DNA from: Subdoligranulum variabile
GTDB lineage: Bacteria > Bacillota > Clostridia > Oscillospirales > Ruminococcaceae
Reading direction: 5' to 3'
DNA length: 64,000 nucleotides
Assembly: GCA_004554775.1 (NCBI GenBank)
Contig: SFKI01000001.1
Location: 1-64,000, forward strand
The notes under the pieces are model-generated. The model had not been told where the DNA came from. It did not search any database and saw only the letters and a program-made list of their open reading frames with translations. How positions within the stretch are numbered: the stretch's first letter is position 1; each line of letters opens with the position of its first letter. A program made the position numbers and the translations under genes. This document shows, in pieces, positions 52,179-61,124 of this stretch.

Positions 52179-52544
52179 TTACATTCTTCTGAAAGTGGGC
52201 ACATCGGCTAGTTTCAACAGCATATCATCGGTGGCGTCTGTGTACTGCCCCTGTTGAATTTTCTTGTTTCGCAACTGATTTACAGCACTTCTTGCATGGC
52301 GGGCTTCCTCACTGGTGAAAACTGGTTTATACCCATTGGGAGAATCCACTTTGAGTATCAGATAACCTGTTTCCTGCCAGCCTGCGTTCATGGCTCGCTG
52401 CCGGTAATAATGCCGCAGCGTGTGCAGATGATACTCTTTCGGAAAGCCATCAACACCAGCTGCAGATAGCAACTCGGTAGCAGTCCCCTGCCACTTTCCG
52501 GCTTGCCCGATGTATTCTGCAACTCTCCAAAGATATTCCGGCAC
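52179..52544 (-). pseudogene. Fragment like the C-terminal tail of a phage primase/helicase
   Basis: About 121 codons from a GTG with no clear ribosome site. The segment KWQGTATELLSAAGV resembles the C-terminal winged helix found at the end of phage and element primase-helicase proteins. The C-terminal half (FTSEEARHARSAVNQLRNKKIQQ) is not recognised. It starts 5 bp after the stop of the epimerase gene. It looks like a fragment joined there by deletion, but a small real gene is not excluded. Confidence 0.4.
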
Positions 52545-52549
52545 AGCTT

Positions 52550-53395
52550 TCAGTCGCTGTTGGCCTGTCTTTCCAGAATGTCCGCCGCCAAGTTAGCAAT
52601 GCCCTTCGGCAGATAGAACAGCGGCTTTTTGCAGTGTCCCTCCTGTGCGGTCAGTGCGGCAAATTCCGGGTATGTCACAATTTCGTTGGCGAGAATGTAG
52701 GATTCGCCCGCTTTCCCCTTTTCCACCGCCAGAAACAGCCCGTTGGCAAGGTCGCGCACATCGCAGAGGTTAAATGTGCCTTTCAGCCCCACCGAGACTT
52801 CGCCGCGCATCTGCATCAACAGACCACTGGTAACAGAGCCGCAGGCGGCATCGCCGGGGCCAAGAATGCCGCTGGGCATGACGATACAGGCATTCAGCCC
52901 GGCCTTTGCAGCATCCAGCACAAGCTGGCTGGCCATTGCCTTGCTCTGGCCGTAAACGCCAAAGCTTTCCTCGGGCACAAAGCATTCCGACTCTTTCATC
53001 CGCTGACCATGCGGCAGTTCCTGAATGGCTCCCGTGCTGCCCACATAGACGAGCTTTTTGTATTCCAGGCGGGCGAAACACTGGTCGATGATGTTCTGTG
53101 TGCCCTGCACGTTGACTTTCATGACCAGCTCACGGCGCTCATTACCGAGTGCTACCATACTGGCGCAGTGCAGCACGATGGTTTCAGTGTCCGGCGCAAC
53201 GCTGAAAAAGCGCTCCAGCGAGGCTGTATCACACAAATCGCCCTCACACTGCCCGATTTCCCTGGGGATATACTGGGCGGTTTTATTGCCCGGCAGAACC
53301 AACGCTCTGCCGTGTAAACCGCGCTCAACAAGTTGGCGGCAAACCTCGCCGCCAATGTAACCGGCTGCGCCTGTGACAAGATACAAGGTTTTCAT
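52550..53395 (-). CDS. NAD-dependent epimerase/dehydratase-like short-chain reductase, shortened C-terminus
   Basis: The 281-residue protein has the Rossmann motif TGAAGYIG at residues 8-15, the catalytic Ser in VGSTGA and YGQSK (Tyr-x3-Lys). It is of the extended SDR type that acts on sugar nucleotides or other alcohols. Related proteins run to about 330-350 residues, so the end at ERQANSD may be a truncation. The gene is divergent to the TetR gene and probably its target. Substrate unknown. Confidence 0.78.
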   Translation of the reverse strand: MKTLYLVTGAAGYIGGEVCRQLVERGLHGRALVLPGNKTAQYIPREIGQCEGDLCDTASLERFFSVAPDTETIVLHCASMVALGNERRELVMKVNVQGTQNIIDQCFARLEYKKLVYVGSTGAIQELPHGQRMKESECFVPEESFGVYGQSKAMASQLVLDAAKAGLNACIVMPSGILGPGDAACGSVTSGLLMQMRGEVSVGLKGTFNLCDVRDLANGLFLAVEKGKAGESYILANEIVTYPEFAALTAQEGHCKKPLFYLPKGIANLAADILERQANSD

Positions 53396-53527
53396 AAAAC
53401 TGCCCTCCGTAATAGAATCATTTAACTCCCAAGGAGATATCCAACTACAGTTGCATATCCGTCCCGTTGGTGTTATACCACCATTATCGGATTGCCTTTA
53501 CAATCAGCAACTTTTTTGGAAAAAGAT

Positions 53528-53565
53528 GCTTATCCAACCCTTTGCACCAAATACGTTGGATAAGC
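53528..53565. promoter_or_regulatory. Inverted repeat, probable TetR operator
   Basis: GCTTATCCAAC at 53528-53538 and its exact reverse complement GTTGGATAAGC at 53555-53565 lie between the epimerase and TetR genes, about 20 bp before the TetR ribosome site. Repressors of this family bind such palindromes in divergent promoters. Confidence 0.65.
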
Positions 53566-53599
53566 GCTGCCTTGCAGCAAAATTGACGGAGGATCAGCC

Positions 53600-54133
53600 A
53601 TGGATTTACGCATCAAGAAAACGAAACGTGCCATCCGCAACGCGTTTTACGAGCTTATCAAGGAAAAGCCGCTGGAAAAAATCACCGTGCGAGAAATTGC
53701 CGAGCGAGCCGAGATCAACAAGACTACCTTTTATGCACACTATGAGACGGTCTATGACTTGGTTGACCAGTTGGAGCAGGAGACTGTTGTCGAGGTCATC
53801 AGCCAACTCAACATTGCACAGGGTCCGCTGAGCAGCCCGAGCGCCTTCGTCAAGGAAATATACACCCTGCTGAGCAAAAACCAACTATGTACCGAGCTTT
53901 TTTCTGCACCGGCCATGGCACAGTTCACCGCCCATCTTCGCAACGCCATTCTTGAAAAGGTAAAGCAGGATGGCATTGACAGTACACAGTACGAAAACAT
54001 CGGTGCGGTGCTGGTTTTCATCTTCAACGGCATTGTAGGGCTGCAAGCCTCCGCACCGGAGCTGGCAGAAGCACAGCTGGACACGATTGCGACTTTTGTC
54101 GAAGGCGGCATCAAGGTACTGACAAATGCGTAA
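53600..54133 (+). CDS. TetR/AcrR-family regulator
   Basis: The 177-residue regulator has a TetR N-terminal helix-turn-helix (residues about 5-55: KITVREIAERAEINKTTFYAHY) and a C-terminal ligand domain of the short TetR_C type (about 70-175). It probably represses itself and the divergent epimerase gene. GGAGGATC precedes the ATG. The ligand is unknown. Confidence 0.86.
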   Translation: MDLRIKKTKRAIRNAFYELIKEKPLEKITVREIAERAEINKTTFYAHYETVYDLVDQLEQETVVEVISQLNIAQGPLSSPSAFVKEIYTLLSKNQLCTELFSAPAMAQFTAHLRNAILEKVKQDGIDSTQYENIGAVLVFIFNGIVGLQASAPELAEAQLDTIATFVEGGIKVLTNA

Positions 54134-54143
54134 GCTTTCCTAA

Positions 54144-54250
54144 GGCAATCCCGCACAATTCCCGCCTGACGGCTCAAGCACCGCTCCGGCGGCTTAGCAT
54201 CTGCCGCACCTCGCTCGCCGTATCGGCACTTAGAATTATGCGGGATTGCC
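54144..54250. mobile_element. MITE-like 107-bp element with 18-bp terminal inverted repeats
   Basis: The left end GGCAATCCCGCACAATTC and right end GAATTATGCGGGATTGCC are inverted repeats with one mismatch. CTAA flanks both sides directly (54140-54143 and 54251-54254), like a 4-bp target duplication. The 71-bp centre is GC-rich and codes for nothing. It lies between the TetR gene and the GH3 gene. Confidence 0.55.
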
Positions 54251-54335
54251 CTAATTATTATCTCAAAACACGAAATGTTCACTTCCCTGCCTGAGGATAT
54301 TTCTTGTATACTATTGAAAAAGGAGGATGTTTCCC

Positions 54336-56777
54336 ATGAAAAATACCACTGCAATGGCCGATTATGAACTGCGCCACATCGAAGCGCTGCGCAAAAATTT
54401 AGCGGGCTGCACCGTGCTGCTGAAAAAGGACGGCAACTTCCCGCTGGAAAAAACCTGTACCCTTGCCGCCTACGGCAGCGGCGTGCGCCGCACGATCCGG
54501 GGCGGCACCGGCTCCGGCGAGGTAAACTCCCGCTACAGCGTCACGATCGAGGAAGGTTTGCGGGAGGCAGGCTTCACCCTGACCGGGATGGAGTGGCACA
54601 CCGGCTACGAGCAAGCGCGGGAAAAGGCCCACAAAGCCTTTTTGAAGCAGCTGAAAAAGGACGCCAAAGCCGCCAAGCAGAACTTTATCCTCTACGGCAT
54701 GGGCAAGGTCATGCCTGAGCCTGAATACGACCTGCCGCTCAACGCTGATGGCGATGCAGCAATTTACGTTGTTTCCCGCATTTCCGGTGAGGGCAACGAC
54801 CGCACGCCGCTCAAGGGCGACATCCGCCTGACCGATTCCGAGGTGCGGGATATTCTGGCGCTGGACAAAAAGTTCACCCGCTTTATGCTGGTGCTGAATG
54901 TCGGCGGCGTGGTGGATCTCTCCCCCGTTATGAGCGTGCGCAACATTCTGCTGCTGTCCCAGCTCGGTGTCGAGACCGGCTGTGCGCTGGCGGATATTCT
55001 GCTGGGCAAGGCCAATCCCTCCGGCAAGCTGACGACCACCTGGGCCGCCTTTGAGGAATACCCTGAAATGCCCGACTTTGAGGACATGAACGAAACCCGC
55101 TACCGCGAGGGCATCTATGTGGGCTACCGCTATTTTGATACCTTCCGCAAAAAAGCTCTGTTCCCCTTTGGATACGGGCTTTCCTACACAGAGTTCCGCC
55201 TTGGGACTGCCGGGGTGGAGGCGAACAGTGCGCAGGTCACTGTGCGTACTACCGTGGAAAACACCGGCACTATGGCGGGGCGGCAGGTCGTGCAGGTCTA
55301 CCTGAGCAAGCCTGCCGGTAAGCTCGATGTGCCCCGGCAGGAGCTTTGTGCCTTTGCCAAGACCCGCACACTTGCCCCGGGAGAAGTAGAAACTGTCACC
55401 TGCTCCTTTACCTTGCCGGAGATGGCAGCTTATGATGCCGAAACTGCCTCCTATATTCTCGAGGCCGGTGATCACCTTGTCCGTGTCGGTGTCAGCAGCG
55501 CCGAAACCGTCCCCGCCGCCGTCCTGCATCTGGGCAAGACCGTCACGACCCTGCAGGCAAAAAATGTGCTGGGCAGCACGGATTTCACCGACCTTACCGC
55601 CCCTGCCGCCGCGATGGAGCGCCCGGAGGGTGTGCCGGTCATCGAAATCGACCCGGCCTCGATTGTCTGTGAAACGATAGATTATGCCCGCACCGAGGAA
55701 ATTTTGCCCGAGGTGGACGCCCTGACCAAGGAGGACGCCGCCCTGCTTCTGATTGGCAATTTTGATCCGAACGCAAAGGGCTTTGCTTCGATGATCGGCA
55801 CAGCAGGCCGCCATGTCTGCGGTGCGGCGGGTGAGAGCTGCAGCACTGTCAAGGGCATTCCCTGGCTGATCATGGCCGACGGCCCTGCCGGTCTGCGCCT
55901 TGCGAAGGAGTATTATGAGGACGGCAAGGGCAAGCACGCTGTCGGCAATGCCTCGATGCCGGATTCCATTATGGAAATGCTGTCCGGCCCGATGAAACTG
56001 GTGATGAGCCTGATGGGCGGCAACGGCAAGCCGAAGGCCGGCTGCGAGATCAAGACCCAATACTGCACGGCCATTCCCATCGGCACCGCGCTGGCGCAGA
56101 GCTTTGACACGGATTTTGTGCAGCGGTGCGGCGGCATCGTCGGCGAGGAGATGGAGCACTTCGGCGTGCATCTGTGGCTTGCCCCGGCGCTGAACATCCA
56201 TCGTTCGATCCGCTGCGGGCGCAACTTTGAGTACTACTCTGAGGATCCGCTCGTCTCCGGCAAGATGGCCGCCGCCATGACGCGCGGTGTGCAGGCTCAT
56301 AAGGGCTGCGGCACGACCATCAAGCATTATGCCGCCAACAATAAAGAGTACAACCGCACCCGCAACAACAGCATGGTTTCCGAGCGCGCCATGCGTGAAA
56401 TTTACTTAAAGGGCTTCGGCATCTGCGTGCGGGAAGCCCAGCCCAAGGCCGTCATGACCTCCTACAATCTGCTGAACGGCACCCACACCGCCGAAAGCCG
56501 CGGGCTGATTATGGATATTCTGCGTGCCGAGTTCGGGTATCAGGGCATCGTCATGACCGACTGGGTCTCACCGATTACCGGGGACGCACGCTCTGCCCAC
56601 CGGGATTCGCAGGCGCAGTATGTGGCTGCGGCAGGCGGCGACCTGTTCATGCCCGGCAACAAGGGTGATTACGACAATCTGCTGCAGGGCATCGACAGCG
56701 GCGCAGTGACGCTGGAGCAGGTAAAAATCAATGCCTCCCGCGTGGTCAGAATGGCGCGGGCACTGACGCAGGAATAA
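54336..56777 (+). CDS. Glycoside hydrolase family 3 beta-glucosidase with reversed domain order
   Basis: The 813-residue enzyme begins with the GH3 alpha/beta sandwich (about residues 15-270: TVLLKKDGNFPLEK, GLSYTEF). A fibronectin-III-like domain follows (about 285-390, VVQVYLSKPAGKLDVPRQEL). The TIM-barrel comes last (from about 480): IMADGPAGLR, HHYAANNKE-like KHYAANNKE, and the nucleophile Asp742 in VMTDWV. Most GH3 have the barrel first. The reversed order is known from Ruminococcus albus and Butyrivibrio beta-glucosidases. There is no signal peptide. GGAGG supports ATG 54336, and the extended -10 TGTATACT (54305-54312) fits a promoter. Confidence 0.87.
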   Translation: MKNTTAMADYELRHIEALRKNLAGCTVLLKKDGNFPLEKTCTLAAYGSGVRRTIRGGTGSGEVNSRYSVTIEEGLREAGFTLTGMEWHTGYEQAREKAHKAFLKQLKKDAKAAKQNFILYGMGKVMPEPEYDLPLNADGDAAIYVVSRISGEGNDRTPLKGDIRLTDSEVRDILALDKKFTRFMLVLNVGGVVDLSPVMSVRNILLLSQLGVETGCALADILLGKANPSGKLTTTWAAFEEYPEMPDFEDMNETRYREGIYVGYRYFDTFRKKALFPFGYGLSYTEFRLGTAGVEANSAQVTVRTTVENTGTMAGRQVVQVYLSKPAGKLDVPRQELCAFAKTRTLAPGEVETVTCSFTLPEMAAYDAETASYILEAGDHLVRVGVSSAETVPAAVLHLGKTVTTLQAKNVLGSTDFTDLTAPAAAMERPEGVPVIEIDPASIVCETIDYARTEEILPEVDALTKEDAALLLIGNFDPNAKGFASMIGTAGRHVCGAAGESCSTVKGIPWLIMADGPAGLRLAKEYYEDGKGKHAVGNASMPDSIMEMLSGPMKLVMSLMGGNGKPKAGCEIKTQYCTAIPIGTALAQSFDTDFVQRCGGIVGEEMEHFGVHLWLAPALNIHRSIRCGRNFEYYSEDPLVSGKMAAAMTRGVQAHKGCGTTIKHYAANNKEYNRTRNNSMVSERAMREIYLKGFGICVREAQPKAVMTSYNLLNGTHTAESRGLIMDILRAEFGYQGIVMTDWVSPITGDARSAHRDSQAQYVAAAGGDLFMPGNKGDYDNLLQGIDSGAVTLEQVKINASRVVRMARALTQE

Positions 56778-56782
56778 AACAC

Positions 56783-56830
56783 AAAAACCTCTGCCAGACT
56801 TGATGTTTGCCTGACAGAGGTTTTTTTGGA
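56783..56830. terminator. Bidirectional terminator between GH3 and AraC genes
   Basis: Stem AAAAACCTCTG-CAG/CTG-CAGAGGTTTTT with T-runs on both strands. Confidence 0.85.
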
Positions 56831-56837
56831 TAAGCAT

Positions 56838-58037
56838 TTACTTTTCGCGGTACTCCATCGGGGTTTGGCCTGTGACCTCCTGAAAAATCCGGCTGAAATA
56901 GTTGCGTGTGCTGAAAGAAAGTGCAGTGGCAATGTCCTGCACGGTCTGGTCGGTGCTTTTCAGCAAAACCTTGGCGCGCTCGATCTTGGCAAATTTGATG
57001 TAATCTGTCACGCTCAAGCCCGTTTCCTCCTTGAATTTGTGGGTCAGATAATATTCCGTGTAGCCCACCAGCGCTGCAATATCTGCAGCGCGTATTTTTT
57101 TATCGAGATTCATCTCAATATAGTCCACGCACTTTTGCACCTGCTGGCTAAGATGCGGGTTGGTGCGGCATTTATGCACGCGCCGGACAAAGTCGTCATA
57201 CATCATCAGTGCCAGAGGATCGAGGTCGTCCATCGTTTTTGCATTTTCGGCAGATTGGATGTAGCTGTCCCCCAGCGCGTAGGCTTCCTCCGGCGAAAGC
57301 CCGCCCTCGATGGCGGCACGGCATACCAGCGAGGTAAACACGATGATGCTTGTCTTGCTCTGGCGAAGGGCGTCATCGCTGCGCACAGGCACGCCCGCAC
57401 TGATGCCCATACTGGCGGAAAGCGCCTGCTTGTAGTTCAAGTCTCCGGTGCGCACCATCTGCAGAAGTCCCTGCTCTGCCATCCAGACCTTGTGGCGATC
57501 ATGGGCAGGCTGCTGCACGGCATTGCGTACCTGCGTCAAATCCTCGCTGTTAATGTCACTGATCGCAAGATGGTTACCGGTCAGACAATAATGCATCATC
57601 AGAGCGTAGCGGTGCAAGACTGTGCATTGCAGCACCGGTACGGTTTTCAACGCCTCGTACAGCTGCATGGTCCATGCCACGCTCGTCTCCAGACGGTTAT
57701 AGTATTGCAGCCCCTGCTCGATCCCGCGCAGCGAAACATCCTGATAAAACACCGGCCCGATGACCCAGGCGCGTTTCAGCGCACTGCCGTCCTTTTCAAA
57801 GGCAGCTGCCCATGTCATGCCAATGGCCGTGCCCAGTGTGACGGGCTTTGTGTGCCGGCTGCCGTAGTCCAGCATTTTTTTCTTGCAGCCGAATAGGTCA
57901 AATGCGCCGGAGAGGAACCCCGCTTCCGAGCAGTTGCTCTGCAGCAGGCTGCCATCGGCATTATAGCACCATGTATAAATGTTGCTGCCGCACTGGATCA
58001 GCTCAGAAAACAGCTCCATATTTTGAAAAACATCCAT
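56838..58037 (-). CDS. AraC-family regulator, likely of the beta-glycoside locus
   Basis: The 399-residue regulator has a large N-terminal sensing domain (about residues 1-190, GSNIYTWCYNADGSLLQSNC), a middle helical part, and a C-terminal double helix-turn-helix (about 300-398). The latter shows RAADIAALVGYTEYYLTHKFKEETG and DIATALSFSTRNYFSRIFQEVTG. It differs in its sensing part from the two other AraC proteins in the window. It lies between the GH3 and GH1 genes. The effector is unknown. Confidence 0.84.
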   Translation of the reverse strand: MDVFQNMELFSELIQCGSNIYTWCYNADGSLLQSNCSEAGFLSGAFDLFGCKKKMLDYGSRHTKPVTLGTAIGMTWAAAFEKDGSALKRAWVIGPVFYQDVSLRGIEQGLQYYNRLETSVAWTMQLYEALKTVPVLQCTVLHRYALMMHYCLTGNHLAISDINSEDLTQVRNAVQQPAHDRHKVWMAEQGLLQMVRTGDLNYKQALSASMGISAGVPVRSDDALRQSKTSIIVFTSLVCRAAIEGGLSPEEAYALGDSYIQSAENAKTMDDLDPLALMMYDDFVRRVHKCRTNPHLSQQVQKCVDYIEMNLDKKIRAADIAALVGYTEYYLTHKFKEETGLSVTDYIKFAKIERAKVLLKSTDQTVQDIATALSFSTRNYFSRIFQEVTGQTPMEYREK

Positions 58038-58106
58038 CGAATCACCCTCTTTTTATACCAGTATACCACAAAAAAGTGGCTGCCGTACAGACAACCACTG
58101 ATATTC

Positions 58107-59317
58107 TTATGCGTTGGCGTATCCGCCCAGCACCGCAAGGCTGGGCTTCGGGGTGCGTTCCAGCGTTTCGCGGTTCACGGCGATCAGGCCAAAGTTCATG
58201 GCATAGCCCTTCTGCCACTCAAAGTTATCCATCAGGCTCCAGTGGAAGTACCCCTTGACCGGGATACCATCGGCGATGCAGTGCTGCACGCCCGCCAAGG
58301 CTGCCTCGATAAACGCCACGCGGCGGGTATCGTCTGCGGTGGCGATGCCGTTTTCGGTCACGATCAAGTCACCCTTAAAGTCGGCGGCCACCTTGCGGAT
58401 GACGTTTTCCAACGCCTGCGGATAAAACTCGTAGTCCATCTGGGTCAGCTCGGCACCCTGCGGGGCGGGCAGCTGCCCCTGCGCACCGTACAGCGTGCGT
58501 GTGTAGTTCTGCACGCCGAGGAAGTCATCCTCCTTAATATAAGGAAGATAGTGGGTGAACTCTTCCTCCCACGCAGCGGCGGCAAAGGCTTCACCGCCCC
58601 GCGCATCACCAGCAAATCGCCTTCGGGTGTGCGCTCGCTGACGAAAATTTTCGGCTGCGGTGTGCCGAACACGGCGGCGTTTTCGGCGGCGGCGTACTTC
58701 ATATTTTCCATCATCTTCTGGAAGTTCATACCCACCTGCACGCTGCCCTCGGCAGATTTGCCCGCGTTGGCGGCAGCCTTGGCGGCCTGCTCTGCCATCA
58801 GGCGGAACCGCTTGGAGATTGCCGCCAGCTGCAGGCCCATATTTGCCTCATTGATGGTGCAGACATAAGAAAGTTCACTGCCCAGTTGCTCCATCACATA
58901 GCTGACATAGCGTTTGAAGTATTCGACCGTGGATTCTGCCTCCCAGCCGCCCTTGGCAATCAGCCACTTGGGGCTGGTGAAGTGCAGCAGCGTCGCAACA
59001 GGTTCAACGCCGTGCGCCTTGCAGCAGGCAATGACCTTGCGGTAATGCTCGATTTCGGCAGGGTCGAACTTGCCCTCCTCCGGCTCGATGCGCGCCCACT
59101 CGATGGAAAAGCGGTAGGCGTTCAGCCCGGCATCCGCCAGCAGTCGAATATCTTCCTCATACCGATTATAATGGTCGCAGGCAATGCCGCTCGGCTCAGC
59201 AAAGCTGGTGTGGGGCAGCTGCTCTTGTGCCCAGTAGTCGGAATGAATGTTGTTGCCCTCGACCTGATGGGCGGCGGTGGCGGCGCCCACAAAAAAGCCT
59301 TTTTCAAATTTCTGCAT
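58107..59317 (-). pseudogene. GH1 beta-glucosidase broken by a frameshift
   Basis: The N-terminal two thirds (KFEKGFFVGAATAAHQVEGN, acid/base Glu in TINEANMG) run in one frame to the CCCC run at 58597-58600. One base is then missing, and the chain continues in another frame as GEAFAAAAWEEEFTHYLPYI to the nucleophile Glu in LIVTENGIAT and the usual end HWSLMDNFEWQKGY. A single added base restores about 400 residues. It would cleave beta-glucosides in the cytoplasm. It is divergent to the GPH symporter. Either a real mutation or a homopolymer error. ATG 59317 follows AAGGAG. Confidence 0.85.
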
Positions 59318-59559
59318 AATTTTCTCCTTACCTGTGCTGTCCAAAGCAAATCAAGAAACTTCTGTACCTGTATCATAGCATAACAAGCGCAAGTCGTGAG
59401 GGTATTATTTAGCAAAGCAGGACAATATTTCGTGTTGCTTGAAATAATGCGCGAATTTTTGTTTCTCGTCCGCTGATTTTTATCCCCTGCTGCCGTTTTG
59501 CTTCTGGTATAGTGGTGTCAGCGAGAAAAAACCCTGTGGAATTTAAGGAGGAAAACAAA

Positions 59560-61047
59560 ATGTTCAAGAAGAAACCCACTGCTTCAGAAGTTGACGGCGT
59601 ACAATACCACCGCGCCAAAACATGGCAAATCATCTGCTACGCCTGCAACGCACTGGTCGGTATGAGCGTCTACTCGCTCATCGGTATGGCCAGCTATTCG
59701 GCCAGCATCGGCTACGGCATCACTACCGCCACCGTTGGCATTATCCTGACCTGCTCCCGTATTCTGGACGGCATCACCGACCCGCTGCTGGCCTTTGTGT
59801 ATGACCGCGTCAACACCAAGTTCGGCAAGCTGCGTGTGCTGCTGGTCGCGGGCTACCTGATTGAGGCCGCCGCCCTCTACGCGATGTTCACCGGCTTTTC
59901 GTCCAAGGGGCTGGGGCTGCCGGTGTTCGCCCTGCTGTACGTCCTGTACATCATCGGCTACACTGTCAGCAACATGACCGCGCAGACGATTCCCGCCATT
60001 ATGACGAATGACCCGCGCCAGCGCCCCACCCTCGGCGTCTGGACGACCGCATTCAACTATCTGGTGCCGATGGTTATGTCGATGGTGCTGAATGTTGTGC
60101 TGCTGCCCAAGTGCGGCGGCACCTATAATCAGGCATTTCTGACCGCTGCCTGCAATATCACCCTGATTGTTGCCGCCATCGGCACCCTGCTGGTATGCCT
60201 CGGCGTTTCCGCCTTCGACAAACCCGAAAGCTTTGTCGGCACCAAGAAAGCCGAACCGCTGAAGATGGCCGATATTGTTGAGGTTCTCAAGCACAACAAG
60301 CCGCTGCAGTGCTACATTGCGTCCAACGCATCCGACAAGCTGGCTCAGCAGGTCGGCAGCCAGGCCATCATCAACACAATTCTCGGCGGCATTATCATCG
60401 GCAATATAGGTCTTGGCACGATTCTGACGGTTATCAGCATGGTGCCGTCCATCTTCTTCGCCGCTTTCGGTGCCAAATATGTCGGCAAGCACGGCAGCAA
60501 AAAGGGCATTGTCAATTTTACCTGCATCAGCATGGTCATCACCGCTGTTATGGTCGTGTTCTTCATTGTCATTGACCCCAAACAGATCGGTGTCATGGGC
60601 AGCCCCGCTATGATTATTTATGTCATTCTGTCTCTGCTGCAGAACGGCTCCAATATGTGCATCACCACCTCCAACACCTCGTACATGGCCGATGCCATTG
60701 ACTTTGAGCTCGACCGCAGCGGGCGTTATATTCCCGCCGTTGTCTCCGGCACCTACAGCCTGGTCGATAAACTCATCACCTCTTTTGCCGCCGTGATTGC
60801 CACCGGCGCGGTGGCGCTGCTGGGCTACACCGCCACGATGCCCCAGCCCACGGATCCTTGCACCCCCGCTATCTTCTGGATGGGTATGGTTCTCAAGTTT
60901 GCTCTGCCTATCATCGGCTGGATCATTACGCTGATTGCCATGCGCAGCTGCCCGCTGACCAAGGAGGAGATGGTCAACGTCCAGAAGCGCATTGCCGAGA
61001 GAAAGGCTGCTGCGCAGTCTGAGTTCTATAAAGAACAGCTTCAGTAA
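59560..61047 (+). CDS. GPH-family sugar:cation symporter (second)
   Basis: The 495-residue membrane protein has about 12 helices and the GPH signature SRILDGITDPLLAFVYDRVNTKFGKLR (helix 2-3 loop). The segment NTSYMADAIDFELDRSGRYIPAV matches the helix 10-11 loop. It is a distant paralogue of the first symporter. AAGGAGG before ATG 59560 sets the start. It is followed by the GH2 gene after 77 bp and faces the GH1 gene, so it likely imports the glycosides these enzymes split. Confidence 0.88.
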   Translation: MFKKKPTASEVDGVQYHRAKTWQIICYACNALVGMSVYSLIGMASYSASIGYGITTATVGIILTCSRILDGITDPLLAFVYDRVNTKFGKLRVLLVAGYLIEAAALYAMFTGFSSKGLGLPVFALLYVLYIIGYTVSNMTAQTIPAIMTNDPRQRPTLGVWTTAFNYLVPMVMSMVLNVVLLPKCGGTYNQAFLTAACNITLIVAAIGTLLVCLGVSAFDKPESFVGTKKAEPLKMADIVEVLKHNKPLQCYIASNASDKLAQQVGSQAIINTILGGIIIGNIGLGTILTVISMVPSIFFAAFGAKYVGKHGSKKGIVNFTCISMVITAVMVVFFIVIDPKQIGVMGSPAMIIYVILSLLQNGSNMCITTSNTSYMADAIDFELDRSGRYIPAVVSGTYSLVDKLITSFAAVIATGAVALLGYTATMPQPTDPCTPAIFWMGMVLKFALPIIGWIITLIAMRSCPLTKEEMVNVQKRIAERKAAAQSEFYKEQLQ

Positions 61048-61124
61048 GCCCATTACCCAAAGCCGAAAGGGTTTGCAGCCCTTTCGGCTCTTTGAAGTTA
61101 AAACCACACATAAGGAGTCATGTT

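Noticed and set aside
54144..54250. Ordinary bidirectional terminator between TetR and GH3
   Set aside because: The arms are 71 bp apart, there is no T-run, and flanking direct repeats are present, so a MITE-like element fits better.
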